A stretch of DNA of 9,983 nucleotides, from assembly GCA_023432075.1 (NCBI GenBank), contig JAEYVD010000657.1, forward strand, positions 1 through 9,983, read 5' to 3'. This document shows, one piece after another, positions 1 to 6,973 of this stretch; position 1 is the stretch's first letter; every line of letters starts with the position of its first letter. Origin of the DNA: Pseudomonadota bacterium. Its GTDB lineage: Bacteria; Pseudomonadota; Gammaproteobacteria; Burkholderiales; Burkholderiaceae_B. Below the pieces are notes generated by a model, which ran no database searches, was not told where the DNA came from, and worked only from the letters and a program-made list of their open reading frames with translations. The translations under genes and the position numbers were made by a program.

Positions 1-14
1 TCACGGGAACGCAT

Positions 15-932
15 ATGAACCAGGAAGTCAGGCTTTGCGAGGTCGGGCCGCGCGACGGATTGCAGATGGCCAATGGCATGATGGCGGGCGCCGACAAGCT
101 GCGCTGGATCCGGCAACTGGCAGATGCCGGCCTGCGAGAGATCGAGGTGGGCAGCTTCGTGTCGCCGCGCCTCGTGCCGCAGATGGCGGACACCGGCGAC
201 ATCCTGCCCGAGGTCCTGAAGATCGACGGACTGACGGTGTGCGCGCTGGCCTGCAACCTGAAGGGCGCGATCGCGGCATATGAGGCGGGCGCGCATGTGC
301 TGGCGTTTCCCGTGTCGGTCAGCGACACGCATAGTCGCGCCAACGTCGGCAAGGGCACCGATGCGCAGGTCGAGGCGCTGGCCGCCATCGTCGACTGGGT
401 CCGCGCGCAGGCGCGGCCCATGCGCATCGATGCGGCCGTCGCCACTGCGTTCGGCTGTTCGATGGAAGGAGAGGTGCCGGTGCGGCGCGTGGCCGACGTC
501 GCGCAAGCCGTGGCGCGGGCCGGCGCCGACGAAATCGCCCTGGCCGATACTGTGGGCTATGCCCACCCCGGGCAGGTGCGCGAGGCGGTGCGGGCCGCGC
601 AGGACGCGGTGGGGGCGCGGCTGACCAAGCTGCATCTGCACGACACGATGGGATTGGGTCTGGCCAACGCGCTGGCGGGGCTGGACGAGGGCATCCGCGC
701 CTTTGATTCCTGCCTGGGCGGGCTGGGCGGATGCCCGTTCGCGCCGGGGGCGTCGGGCAACATCGTCACCGAAGATCTGGTGTTCATGCTGGAAAGCATG
801 GGCTTTCGGACCGGTGTCGACCTGTCCCGCCTGCTGGCGGCCCGGCCGCTTCTGGCCGATTCACTGCCGCAGGAAAGATTGCGCAGCGGCGTGGCCGCCG
901 CCGGCATTCCCAAGACCTACGCGTCCGTGTAG
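15..932 (+). CDS. Hydroxymethylglutaryl-CoA lyase
   Basis: This 305-residue protein cleaves 3-hydroxy-3-methylglutaryl-CoA to acetoacetate and acetyl-CoA, the last step of leucine/isovalerate breakdown, in the cytosol. It is a DRE-TIM-fold enzyme of the usual family length (about 300 residues). The N-terminal EVGPRDGLQ motif (residues 9-17) carries the active-site Arg13 and Asp14. The metal-binding HLHD motif lies at His207/His209. The family signature GGLGGCPFAPGASGN places the catalytic cysteine at Cys240. This last motif separates it from isopropylmalate and citramalate synthases, which share the fold. The ATG at 15 is preceded only by a weak purine stretch (GGGAA, 5-9), and the true leader may be cut by the window edge. 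The gene ends one base before the convergent stress-protein gene. Codon use is very G+C-rich, typical of the host core. The partner genes of leucine catabolism are not visible and may lie to the left. Confidence 0.95.
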   Translation: MNQEVRLCEVGPRDGLQMANGMMAGADKLRWIRQLADAGLREIEVGSFVSPRLVPQMADTGDILPEVLKIDGLTVCALACNLKGAIAAYEAGAHVLAFPVSVSDTHSRANVGKGTDAQVEALAAIVDWVRAQARPMRIDAAVATAFGCSMEGEVPVRRVADVAQAVARAGADEIALADTVGYAHPGQVREAVRAAQDAVGARLTKLHLHDTMGLGLANALAGLDEGIRAFDSCLGGLGGCPFAPGASGNIVTEDLVFMLESMGFRTGVDLSRLLAARPLLADSLPQERLRSGVAAAGIPKTYASV

Positions 933-933
933 C

Positions 934-1371
934 TCAGCGATACACCAGCACCGGAAGCGTGCTGTGCGCCAGCACCTTCTGCGTCTGGCTGCCCAGCAGC
1001 AGGGCAGCCATGCCGCCGCGGCCATGCGAGGACATGGCAATGAGGTCGCAATTGCGCGTCATGGCCACGTCCACGATCACCTGGTAGGGCGATTCGCTTT
1101 CGCGCATTTCCGTGACGCAGGCCACCCCCGCGGTGCTGGCCTTGCCGGCGGCTTCGGACAAATAGGAACTGGCCAGCTCGCGTGCCTGGTTCTCGTAGAC
1201 GCCGCGCATGCCTTCGAGCTGCACGGTTTCCATGGAAGGCATCTGGAAAGGGCTGTAAACGGTCAGGACCGTGACGCTGGCGCCCAACTCGCGGGCAAGC
1301 GCAAGCGCCTGCTCCAGGCCGGAATTGGCCAGGCTGGATCCGTCGATGGGGATGAGTATGTGCTTGTACAT
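934..1371 (-). CDS. Universal stress protein (UspA family)
   Basis: This is a single-domain Usp protein of 145 residues, the normal length, presumably a soluble cytosolic dimer linked to stress survival. The fold signature is clear: the first beta strand ends in ILIPIDGS with the conserved Asp10. The ATP-loop pattern near the C-terminus reads SSHG (114-117), nine residues, then GS (127-128), followed by a terminal PVLVYR strand. The canonical pattern is G-x2-G-x9-G-S/T, so the first glycine is Ser114 here. The rest is intact and ATP binding remains plausible but unproven. The start at 1371 is chosen because GGAGG (1377-1381) sits five bases upstream and the protein then begins MYKHILIP, as in the family. 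A longer reading frame to 1434 adds a non-homologous tail. The gene lies 120 bases downstream of the glycan operon on the same strand and is separated from it by two dyad elements. Confidence 0.93.
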   Translation of the reverse strand: MYKHILIPIDGSSLANSGLEQALALARELGASVTVLTVYSPFQMPSMETVQLEGMRGVYENQARELASSYLSEAAGKASTAGVACVTEMRESESPYQVIVDVAMTRNCDLIAMSSHGRGGMAALLLGSQTQKVLAHSTLPVLVYR

Positions 1372-1381
1372 GGCAACCTCC
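1372..1381 (-). promoter_or_regulatory. Shine-Dalgarno site of the stress-protein gene
   Basis: On the minus strand GGAGG (1377-1381) is followed by five bases and then ATG at 1371. It is the strongest ribosome-binding site on the minus strand of this window and decides the start of the stress-protein gene. Confidence 0.85.
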
Positions 1382-1399
1382 AGGGGATGAGGCGCGACG

Positions 1400-1414
1400 C
1401 CTTCTTGAAGAAGG
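1400..1414. repeat. Inverted repeat in the stress-protein leader region
   Basis: CCTTCTT and AAGAAGG form 7-base arms around a single central base. As RNA this would be a 6-bp stem with a 3-base loop, about 30 bases upstream of the stress-protein start codon. No T-run follows on either strand, so it is not a standard terminator. It could be an operator or a leader hairpin; function unknown. Confidence 0.5.
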
Positions 1415-1450
1415 GTGTGGCAAGAAAGGCGCACCGGCAGGTCCCATCCT

Positions 1451-1466
1451 ACTACTGCTCAGTAGT
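1451..1466. repeat. Inverted repeat between the glycan operon and the stress-protein gene
   Basis: ACTACTG and CAGTAGT are perfect 7-base arms around a 2-base centre (CT on the plus strand). The centre is too small for a good RNA loop unless the inner pair opens. No T-run follows. The symmetry fits a dimeric regulator site upstream of the stress-protein gene better than a terminator. No known operator consensus is recognised. Confidence 0.5.
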
Positions 1467-1491
1467 CGTGACATCCCGGATTGCCAAGACG

Positions 1492-3513
1492 TCACGCGTC
1501 AGCGGCCCGATCCTGGGGCCGGGCGAACGCCAGCGTGCTGAGCAGCATCATCATCAGTACAGCGGGATAGGCATAGCGGTAAGCGGGAAAAGGGATCACC
1601 ACCAACAGCAGGAGAATCGATGCAATGGGCGCAACGGCCGCCATCATCACCCCGGGGTCCTTCGTCCGCGCGACAAACATCAAAACGATGAAAAAGCCCG
1701 CAAACAACGGTAGGGCAGGCTTCCAGAATAGCCAGAACCAACTTGCCGTTTCCGTCTGGCTCTTATATTGCTCGATCGCATTGGTCAGCATGGGAATCAG
1801 ACTTCGATGCGGGCCGGCGAGGGGCAGAAATCTGCTTTCCTGATCATCGAAACCCAGGGCTGCGGTCGTCTGGAACGGCAATTGGCCCACGCCGGTGTGC
1901 CAGATCATTTTTGTGACGCATATTTGCCTGTCCAGCAGGATCTTGGGGTGCGCCAAGAGAATTCTGCCGACTGCCTTGGCCATATCGAGCTGGTGATTCC
2001 ATAGGAACGCCAGATACGCATCCCTGTCCAGCTGGATGTTCTGCGAAACCGAGGTTTGCGTCGTATCCGCCATGTAGCAATCGAAATTTGCCCAGGCTTC
2101 GCGAGGGGCCAGCCGATAGAAAAGGGCGGCATCTTCTGCGTCAATGGAAACGCCACTGGCGATCGACGCGGCAAAGAGATGGTAGATGTATAGGTTGGCG
2201 AACAGGCGCGGCGGTCTTTCTTGTATTTCTTCAACACCGCTTTGAGCAAGGAAGGCTCGGCGCTCCGCCTTTGCCAGCATGGACAGGGCGTTGGGAATTG
2301 CAATGGCCAGGGCCACGAAGACCATGCCGGCCACGACTGCGCCACGCGCGGTGTGCCGGCGGTACAGCAAGATCACGACGAATAGCATCGCGACCATGAT
2401 AGCGGGCATGACGTTGCCGCGCATGAGACCCGCGACCAGCGCCGAACAGACAATTGAAGTCAACAAGAACGCCGGTACTCGCTCGCCGTGTTGCGTGCGA
2501 AAGGCGGCCATGAGCGCCCAACTGAACAATAGGGCGCCTACTGCGCTGATGGCGTCCTTGCCAAGGTTGGTGAAGAAAAGCGGGTATTGCGGTGTGAATG
2601 CCAGGATAAGTGCCGCCGCAGCGGCGCTCCAGAAGGGGACGCCGCGAAAGCGCAGTTCCCGCAAAACCAGCGCAACCGCGAGCGCGGCCAGCATGCCCTG
2701 CACGGCGACCAGCAACGCGGGGGATGTGTCGATCCACACGAACACTCGCATCAGGTATGTCGCTGCGTAGCCAAGCGGTTCGGAAAGATCGCCGCCCAAG
2801 GCGGCCTGCACCCATTGGAGCGCAGCGTCATACCCCACGTTGGCTGGGTAGAAACTGAGCTGCGTGGCCGCTGTCGACAGGGCAAGCGGAAGTGCCAGCC
2901 ACAGCGTCTCTCGGCGTTTCGGCGTGGCCGCCGGTCCTGCGCGTGAAGCCGTCATCAAACGGAGGGCAATGGCAGAGGCAACTAGAAAGATCAGCACAAA
3001 TATGCCGATGCGTGCGGGCAAACCGTAAATGGCTTGCGTGGCGCTGGAGGGTACCAAGGAATTGACGCCGCCGACCTCGAAGGGGACGATCGACTCCGAG
3101 GCGCTTTGCAGTTCGATCTGATTCTGGTACCCAGCGCCATCGCTCAAGATGGCCGCGCTCGGCTGGGAATAGCGAAGCAAGCCAAAAAGGATCGGCTCGT
3201 CCGCGGTTCTGATCACGATCGGAGGCGCGCCTGCCTGTGCGCTAAACGTGACGGAGTCGAGGGCGCGCACTTCCGTCCATCCCTGCGCAGGGACCGAAAT
3301 GGCGTCTTCCTTGCGGAGCGCATCGATCCGCAGGCCGTAGAAAACAACCTTGAGTGATCCGCTGTAGCCATCGGCGGGAGCGACTTGAAGCCGATAGACT
3401 GGACGTTCGTGCGCCAAGTCCAGGGACAGGAACAGCGCGACCGCAGCCAGCAGACTGGCCAGCCAGATCCAAAGCGGCGCATTTCGCCGTGAAAGAGCGC
3501 TCATGGGCTGCAT
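1492..3513 (-). CDS. Polytopic membrane protein, probable GT-C-type glycosyltransferase (copy A)
   Basis: No named family is recognised with certainty. The 673-residue protein has one N-terminal helix (about 14-32), a hydrophilic beta-rich segment (about 35-165) probably outside the cytoplasm, then about ten helices, a large hydrophilic loop (about 415-590) and three C-terminal helices. GT-C-like features are an acidic Asp229 in GYDAALQWVQ in the loop after a helix, Glu245 in EPLGY, the NLGKD motif (Lys319/Asp320), LMRGNVMP (Arg365, Asn367) and PAYRYAYP (643-650). This pattern resembles polyprenyl-phosphate-sugar-dependent membrane glycosyltransferases. Cys479 and Cys532 in the large loop are conserved in copy B and could form a disulfide. 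It is the last gene of the operon, 17 bases after copy B. The ATG at 3513 has GGAAG 12 bases upstream, a long spacing; an in-frame ATG at 3504 is possible but has no better site. Donor and acceptor are unknown. Confidence 0.75.
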   Translation of the reverse strand: MQPMSALSRRNAPLWIWLASLLAAVALFLSLDLAHERPVYRLQVAPADGYSGSLKVVFYGLRIDALRKEDAISVPAQGWTEVRALDSVTFSAQAGAPPIVIRTADEPILFGLLRYSQPSAAILSDGAGYQNQIELQSASESIVPFEVGGVNSLVPSSATQAIYGLPARIGIFVLIFLVASAIALRLMTASRAGPAATPKRRETLWLALPLALSTAATQLSFYPANVGYDAALQWVQAALGGDLSEPLGYAATYLMRVFVWIDTSPALLVAVQGMLAALAVALVLRELRFRGVPFWSAAAAALILAFTPQYPLFFTNLGKDAISAVGALLFSWALMAAFRTQHGERVPAFLLTSIVCSALVAGLMRGNVMPAIMVAMLFVVILLYRRHTARGAVVAGMVFVALAIAIPNALSMLAKAERRAFLAQSGVEEIQERPPRLFANLYIYHLFAASIASGVSIDAEDAALFYRLAPREAWANFDCYMADTTQTSVSQNIQLDRDAYLAFLWNHQLDMAKAVGRILLAHPKILLDRQICVTKMIWHTGVGQLPFQTTAALGFDDQESRFLPLAGPHRSLIPMLTNAIEQYKSQTETASWFWLFWKPALPLFAGFFIVLMFVARTKDPGVMMAAVAPIASILLLLVVIPFPAYRYAYPAVLMMMLLSTLAFARPQDRAADA

Positions 3514-3530
3514 AACGCGGCGATGCTTCC

Positions 3531-5576
3531 TTACTTCGGAACGTTAGTGTGCCCGGACGGCGGGCGTGGACGGCAAAAAACAAGCCCGCTTAGCAGCATC
3601 AGCACCAACACCGCCGGGTAGGCATATCGGTAGGCCGGGAACGGGATCACCAGCAGCAATTGCACAATGGTCAGCACGGGCAGCAGGGCAACCACCCCCA
3701 CGCCGACGTCTCGGGTACGCGCGAGATACAAGCCGACGATAAAGAGACCGAAGGCCAGCGGCAGCGCCGGCTTCCAGAAGAACCAGAACCGGCCGGGATT
3801 CTCTGACCACAGCACGTAATCCTGGATGTGCTGACGCAGTGAGGGCCACGGCGTGCGGCTTTCTCCGGCAAGGGGTGGGAAGCGCTTGTCGACGACGTCG
3901 TAACCCAGCATCGCGGTGGCCTGGAAGGGACGATCTCCGACGCCGATCTGCCACAACACCCGGGTTATGCAGGCTTGCCGGTCAAAGAGAAGTTTTGGGT
4001 TGTCGCGAACGATGCGCAGCACGGTTCGCGCCATGGCCGGCTGATGCGCCTGCAGGTGCGCGTTGTATTCACTTTGCGTGAAGCGAATATTCTGGCCAAG
4101 ACTGGCCATGGTCGTGTCTGTCATGTAGCAGGAGTAATTCTTCCATTTTTCCTGCGGAATGATCGCGAAAAAAGGCTTCGCCTCGTCGTCCGAAACGGCG
4201 ACGTTGTTGGCCATGGCGGCACTGAACAAATGATAGAGGTAAAGGTTGGTGAAGACGCCGAGCGGCAAGTCGGCGTTAGGCAGAATGCGTACCCGCTCGA
4301 CCGGCCGCTGATATTGCTCCAGCTCCTGTGCCGCCAGCGCCGCGAGTGCCTTGGGAACAACCAGTGCGACGACGAGAAATACCGCGCCGGCCGCGAGCAG
4401 ACGGTAGGCGCGGCTGCGCCAGAACAACCAGGCCAGGGCGACGGCCAGGGCCACCAAAATGACGGGCATGACGTTATTGCGCATCAGACCTGCAAACAAT
4501 CCTGAGGCGACAGCTGCGGCCAACACGCCCCACGGCGGCAACTGCCTCTTCGGCTGGCGAAACAGATTCAGCAACGCCCAGGAAAAAAACAGGATGCCCG
4601 TCACGCAGAGCGGATCCTTGCCCAGATTGGTGAAGAACGTGAAGTACTGAGGCGTGATGGCGAGGGCCGTGGCCACCGCCAGACTGGCGGGCAATGACAA
4701 TCCGCGATGGCGCAATTCGCGCAGAACCAGCGCCATGCCAAACGCTGCGAAAACCGCCTGGATGGCAATCAACGGCAACGGAGAGCTACTCATCCATGCG
4801 AATGTGCGCATGAGATACGTGGTGGGGTAGCCCAGGGGCTCGAACAGTTCACCGCGGCCGGCCGCCTGAACCCACTGGATCGAGCCGTCGTAGCTGACGT
4901 TGCCGGGCAGGAAGGCAATCAGGGTTGCGCCCGACGTGATCAGAAAAGGCAGTGCACAGAATGCGACTTCAAGCCGTCGCGGGCCGGGCCGCGGCATTTC
5001 ATCGGCGAGGGCTGGCCGCGTCATCTGCCAGGTGATTGCCGTCAGCAGGATCAGAATTGCCGCGGCGGCGAAGATCCGGGTCGTCACGCCGAAGCGGGGG
5101 GCCTCGCCGCTGGCCGCGACGGACGAGCGGGCTCCGCCAACGACCAATGTGGACAAGGTTTCCTGGTCCGCGCGCAGGGCGATCAAGCGCCGGTCGCCGG
5201 CGCCGTTGTCCACCGTGGCCGAACCGCCGTAGGCGTGATGCACGAACGTCAGATTGACCGGGTTGTTCCGCGCGACGACTTCAATGGGGGCGGCCGGCAC
5301 CTGCGCGGTCAGAACTGTCGAGTCCGTGCCTCGAGTGATTTGCCAACCGTTTGCGGGCACGGTCAGAATTCCGCGCGACAGATACGAATCGAAGTCGTTG
5401 CCGTAGAGCGCCACGGTGACGCTGCCTTCCGGCGATGCGGCGGGCGAAATCCGGACGCGATACTCCGGCTGCAACGCCCCCAGGTTCAACGACAGGAAAA
5501 TGAGCGTTGCAGCCACAACCACCGCCAGCCAATGACCTGCGGTGACGTGCTGCCAAGCTGACTGCTTGGTTGCCAT
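3531..5576 (-). CDS. Polytopic membrane protein, probable GT-C-type glycosyltransferase (copy B)
   Basis: This is a 681-residue paralogue of the next gene in the operon, with the same layout: N-terminal helix (about 14-32), beta-rich segment (about 37-162), a multi-helix core, a long hydrophilic loop (about 415-595) and three final helices. The conserved candidates are Asp230 in SYDGSIQWVQ, Glu246 in EPLGY, Lys320/Asp321 in NLGKD, Arg366 and Asn368 in LMRNNVMP, Cys483 and Cys536 in the large loop, and PAYRYAYP (647-654). Sequence between these blocks differs substantially from copy A, so the duplication is not recent. The inferred role is transfer of a sugar from a polyprenyl-phosphate carrier to a glycan or other acceptor in the periplasm. 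The start at 5576 lies 9 bases after the DUF2304 stop and has no clear Shine-Dalgarno site, so translation may depend on coupling. An O-antigen ligase or polymerase is a less likely alternative. Confidence 0.75.
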   Translation of the reverse strand: MATKQSAWQHVTAGHWLAVVVAATLIFLSLNLGALQPEYRVRISPAASPEGSVTVALYGNDFDSYLSRGILTVPANGWQITRGTDSTVLTAQVPAAPIEVVARNNPVNLTFVHHAYGGSATVDNGAGDRRLIALRADQETLSTLVVGGARSSVAASGEAPRFGVTTRIFAAAAILILLTAITWQMTRPALADEMPRPGPRRLEVAFCALPFLITSGATLIAFLPGNVSYDGSIQWVQAAGRGELFEPLGYPTTYLMRTFAWMSSSPLPLIAIQAVFAAFGMALVLRELRHRGLSLPASLAVATALAITPQYFTFFTNLGKDPLCVTGILFFSWALLNLFRQPKRQLPPWGVLAAAVASGLFAGLMRNNVMPVILVALAVALAWLFWRSRAYRLLAAGAVFLVVALVVPKALAALAAQELEQYQRPVERVRILPNADLPLGVFTNLYLYHLFSAAMANNVAVSDDEAKPFFAIIPQEKWKNYSCYMTDTTMASLGQNIRFTQSEYNAHLQAHQPAMARTVLRIVRDNPKLLFDRQACITRVLWQIGVGDRPFQATAMLGYDVVDKRFPPLAGESRTPWPSLRQHIQDYVLWSENPGRFWFFWKPALPLAFGLFIVGLYLARTRDVGVGVVALLPVLTIVQLLLVIPFPAYRYAYPAVLVLMLLSGLVFCRPRPPSGHTNVPK

Positions 5577-5585
5577 GACGCTTGT

Positions 5586-5918
5586 TCAGTCCAACGGTTT
5601 GCTGCCAGCGCGTGCATTTTGCAGCGCGACGTAGCGCGCGAGATTGGTGATGGCGCGATGCTGAGAATTGAGGTGGCGCGCGAGAAGAATCAGCGCGTTA
5701 ATGATCGCCACCAGAAGCAAAATGATGAAAAAGTCCAGGCCCCGGCCGATGCCGAAGAAATGAGCGATCTCCGACGTGATCTCTGGATTCCAGACGAAGT
5801 AGATCCCTATCAGATAGGACAGGCAAAGCAACATGCAGACCCAGGTTGGCCGAATGAATGCAAAGCTGTAAACCGCCATGAATAGAAACACGGCGGTGAG
5901 CAAGATGCTGAAAATCAT
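5586..5918 (-). CDS. DUF2304 family small membrane protein
   Basis: The protein has 110 residues and three predicted helices (about 2-23, 27-43 and 62-80), with a hydrophilic C-terminal tail (about 81-110). The pattern of a proline after helix 2 (WNPE), a short FGIGRGLDF turn before helix 3 and a following amphipathic segment (AITNLARYVALQNA) matches DUF2304. That family is commonly encoded next to GT2 glycosyltransferases in polysaccharide loci, and its biochemical role is not established to my knowledge. It overlaps the upstream GT2 gene by four bases (ATGA, 5915-5918), so the two are probably translated together. The GT2 lacks its own membrane anchor, so this protein may tether it to the inner membrane (inference). 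Confidence 0.85.
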   Translation of the reverse strand: MIFSILLTAVFLFMAVYSFAFIRPTWVCMLLCLSYLIGIYFVWNPEITSEIAHFFGIGRGLDFFIILLLVAIINALILLARHLNSQHRAITNLARYVALQNARAGSKPLD

Positions 5919-6604
5919 TTGGAAACTCTCCCCATCAGCAATTCCATCAGAATGCGAATGGCATTCGAGCTGCGTTGCCCCTTTCTGATGGAATATTCCG
6001 TGTAGGCGATGGTCACCGGGTGCTCGATATAGCGCACTTTATGAGACGCAATATGCTCGAGAATTTCTGATGCGTGCGCCATCCGGTTCTGTTTGAACTT
6101 GAACTCTTCGCAGAATTTGCGGGTCAGCGCGCGAAAACCGTTGTGCACATCGGTCAGGCGAATTCGCGAGGTGATGCGCGTGTACAGCAAGGCGCTGGCC
6201 AGCACGAGCTTGCGAGTAAACGGGACATTGGTTTTGGTGCCCAAGAACCGGCTGCCCAGCACGGCATCAACGCCGCTCGCCTTGAGTGCGGCAAGCATGG
6301 GCAGGATTTCGCGGGCGTCATGCTGGCCATCGGCGTCAAACGTCACGATGTAATCGGCTTGCTGGCGCAGGGCATACTCGATCCCGGTCTGCAGCGCGGC
6401 GCCCTGACCGAGGTTGATGGGATGCGAAAGGACATGAGCGCCAGCAGCCAGTGCTGCTTCGGCAGTCTCGTCGGCCGAGCAGTCATCGCAGACGACTACG
6501 TTCCCGACATACGGGAGCACGCCCGCGATGGTGTTGGCGATGACGCTGCCTTCGTTGAATGCAGCAATCACGACCCATACGTTGTCTTGGCAAGTTGTCG
6601 CCAT
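5915..6604 (-). CDS. DPM1-like family-2 glycosyltransferase
   Basis: This 229-residue GT-A enzyme probably transfers a sugar from a nucleotide donor to polyprenyl phosphate at the cytoplasmic face of the inner membrane. The nucleotide-binding start VVIAAFNEG (11-19) is followed by DDCSADET (40-47), LGQGAALQTG (65-74), the metal-binding DAD motif (Asp90, Asp92, in TFDADGQHD) and the DVHNGFRAL motif typical of dolichyl/polyprenyl-phosphate mannose or glucose synthases. The catalytic domain is complete. The C-terminal pair of helices found in GtrB/ArnC-type enzymes is absent, and the adjacent DUF2304 protein may replace it. GGAG (6611-6614), seven bases before the ATG at 6604, lies inside the end of the upstream transporter gene, which stops only three bases before. 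The sugar cannot be predicted from these motifs. Confidence 0.9.
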   Translation of the reverse strand: MATTCQDNVWVVIAAFNEGSVIANTIAGVLPYVGNVVVCDDCSADETAEAALAAGAHVLSHPINLGQGAALQTGIEYALRQQADYIVTFDADGQHDAREILPMLAALKASGVDAVLGSRFLGTKTNVPFTRKLVLASALLYTRITSRIRLTDVHNGFRALTRKFCEEFKFKQNRMAHASEILEHIASHKVRYIEHPVTIAYTEYSIRKGQRSSNAIRILMELLMGRVSK

Positions 6605-6607
6605 GAT

Positions 6608-6973
6608 TTACTCCGTACCCAAGATGATCAACCCGATTCCGATAACAGCCAGACCAGCGATGAATCGGGGAGTGAGCGTTTCACCAAAAAGGTACCAACT
6701 GCCCAAAGAGGCGACGATCAGACTGATGATCGTAAAGGGGTAGGCGCGGGAGAGCGGGATAAAGGTCAGCAGCCAAACCCAGAACACCAGCAGGACGCCG
6801 TAGCTGGCCGCGCCGAGCAGGAACGGCCAATCCGATGCCAGCGAGAGTAGGCGTGAAAACAGTCCTTGGTGCTCGGTCGGCAACTGGCGCTGCGCCGAAA
6901 ACTTGAGCAAGAGCTGCCCGGCGCCCATTCCTACAGAAAACAGGGTGACGAGCAGGATGTGGACTGCCTTCAC
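6608..6973 (-). CDS. Four-helix DMT/EamA-type transporter, ArnE/ArnF-like
   Basis: The protein has 121 residues with four hydrophobic helices (about 4-24, 45-71, 74-95 and 99-119), the size of one SMR or ArnE/ArnF subunit. Segments such as GQLLLKFSA in helix 1, PLSRAYPF at the start of helix 3 and LFGETL before helix 4 follow the pattern of ArnE/ArnF, proposed flippase subunits for undecaprenyl-phosphate aminoarabinose. Next to a polyprenyl-phosphate GT2 the likely role is flipping the lipid-linked sugar to the periplasmic face, probably as an oligomer, taking the place of GtrA. The start codon is GTG: bases 6970-6973 read GTGA on the minus strand, so start and methyltransferase stop overlap by four bases. 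A small-molecule exporter is the alternative, less likely in this context. Confidence 0.8.
   Translation of the reverse strand: MKAVHILLVTLFSVGMGAGQLLLKFSAQRQLPTEHQGLFSRLLSLASDWPFLLGAASYGVLLVFWVWLLTFIPLSRAYPFTIISLIVASLGSWYLFGETLTPRFIAGLAVIGIGLIILGTE

Noticed and set aside
1372..1434. Longer N-terminus of the stress protein
   Set aside because: The 21 added residues do not fit the Usp fold, whose first strand begins directly after the ATG at 1371, and the GGAGG site lies within that extension.
1467..1496. CGTGAC/GTCACG as a terminator of the glycan operon
   Set aside because: Only 6-base arms with an 18-base loop, including the stop codon of copy A in one arm, and no T-run follows on the minus strand.
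703..1713. Open frame of 336 codons on the plus strand
   Set aside because: It crosses the end of HMG-CoA lyase in another frame, the whole stress-protein gene in antisense and the end of copy A. The translation shows no recognisable domain.
4707..5561. Open frame of 284 codons on the plus strand within copy B
   Set aside because: It is antisense to a membrane protein whose motifs are matched in copy A. The translation is Arg/Gln-rich without structure.
3531..5576. Copies A and B as one gene split by a stop or frameshift
   Set aside because: They are two full-length homologues with the same motifs in the same order, not complementary halves.
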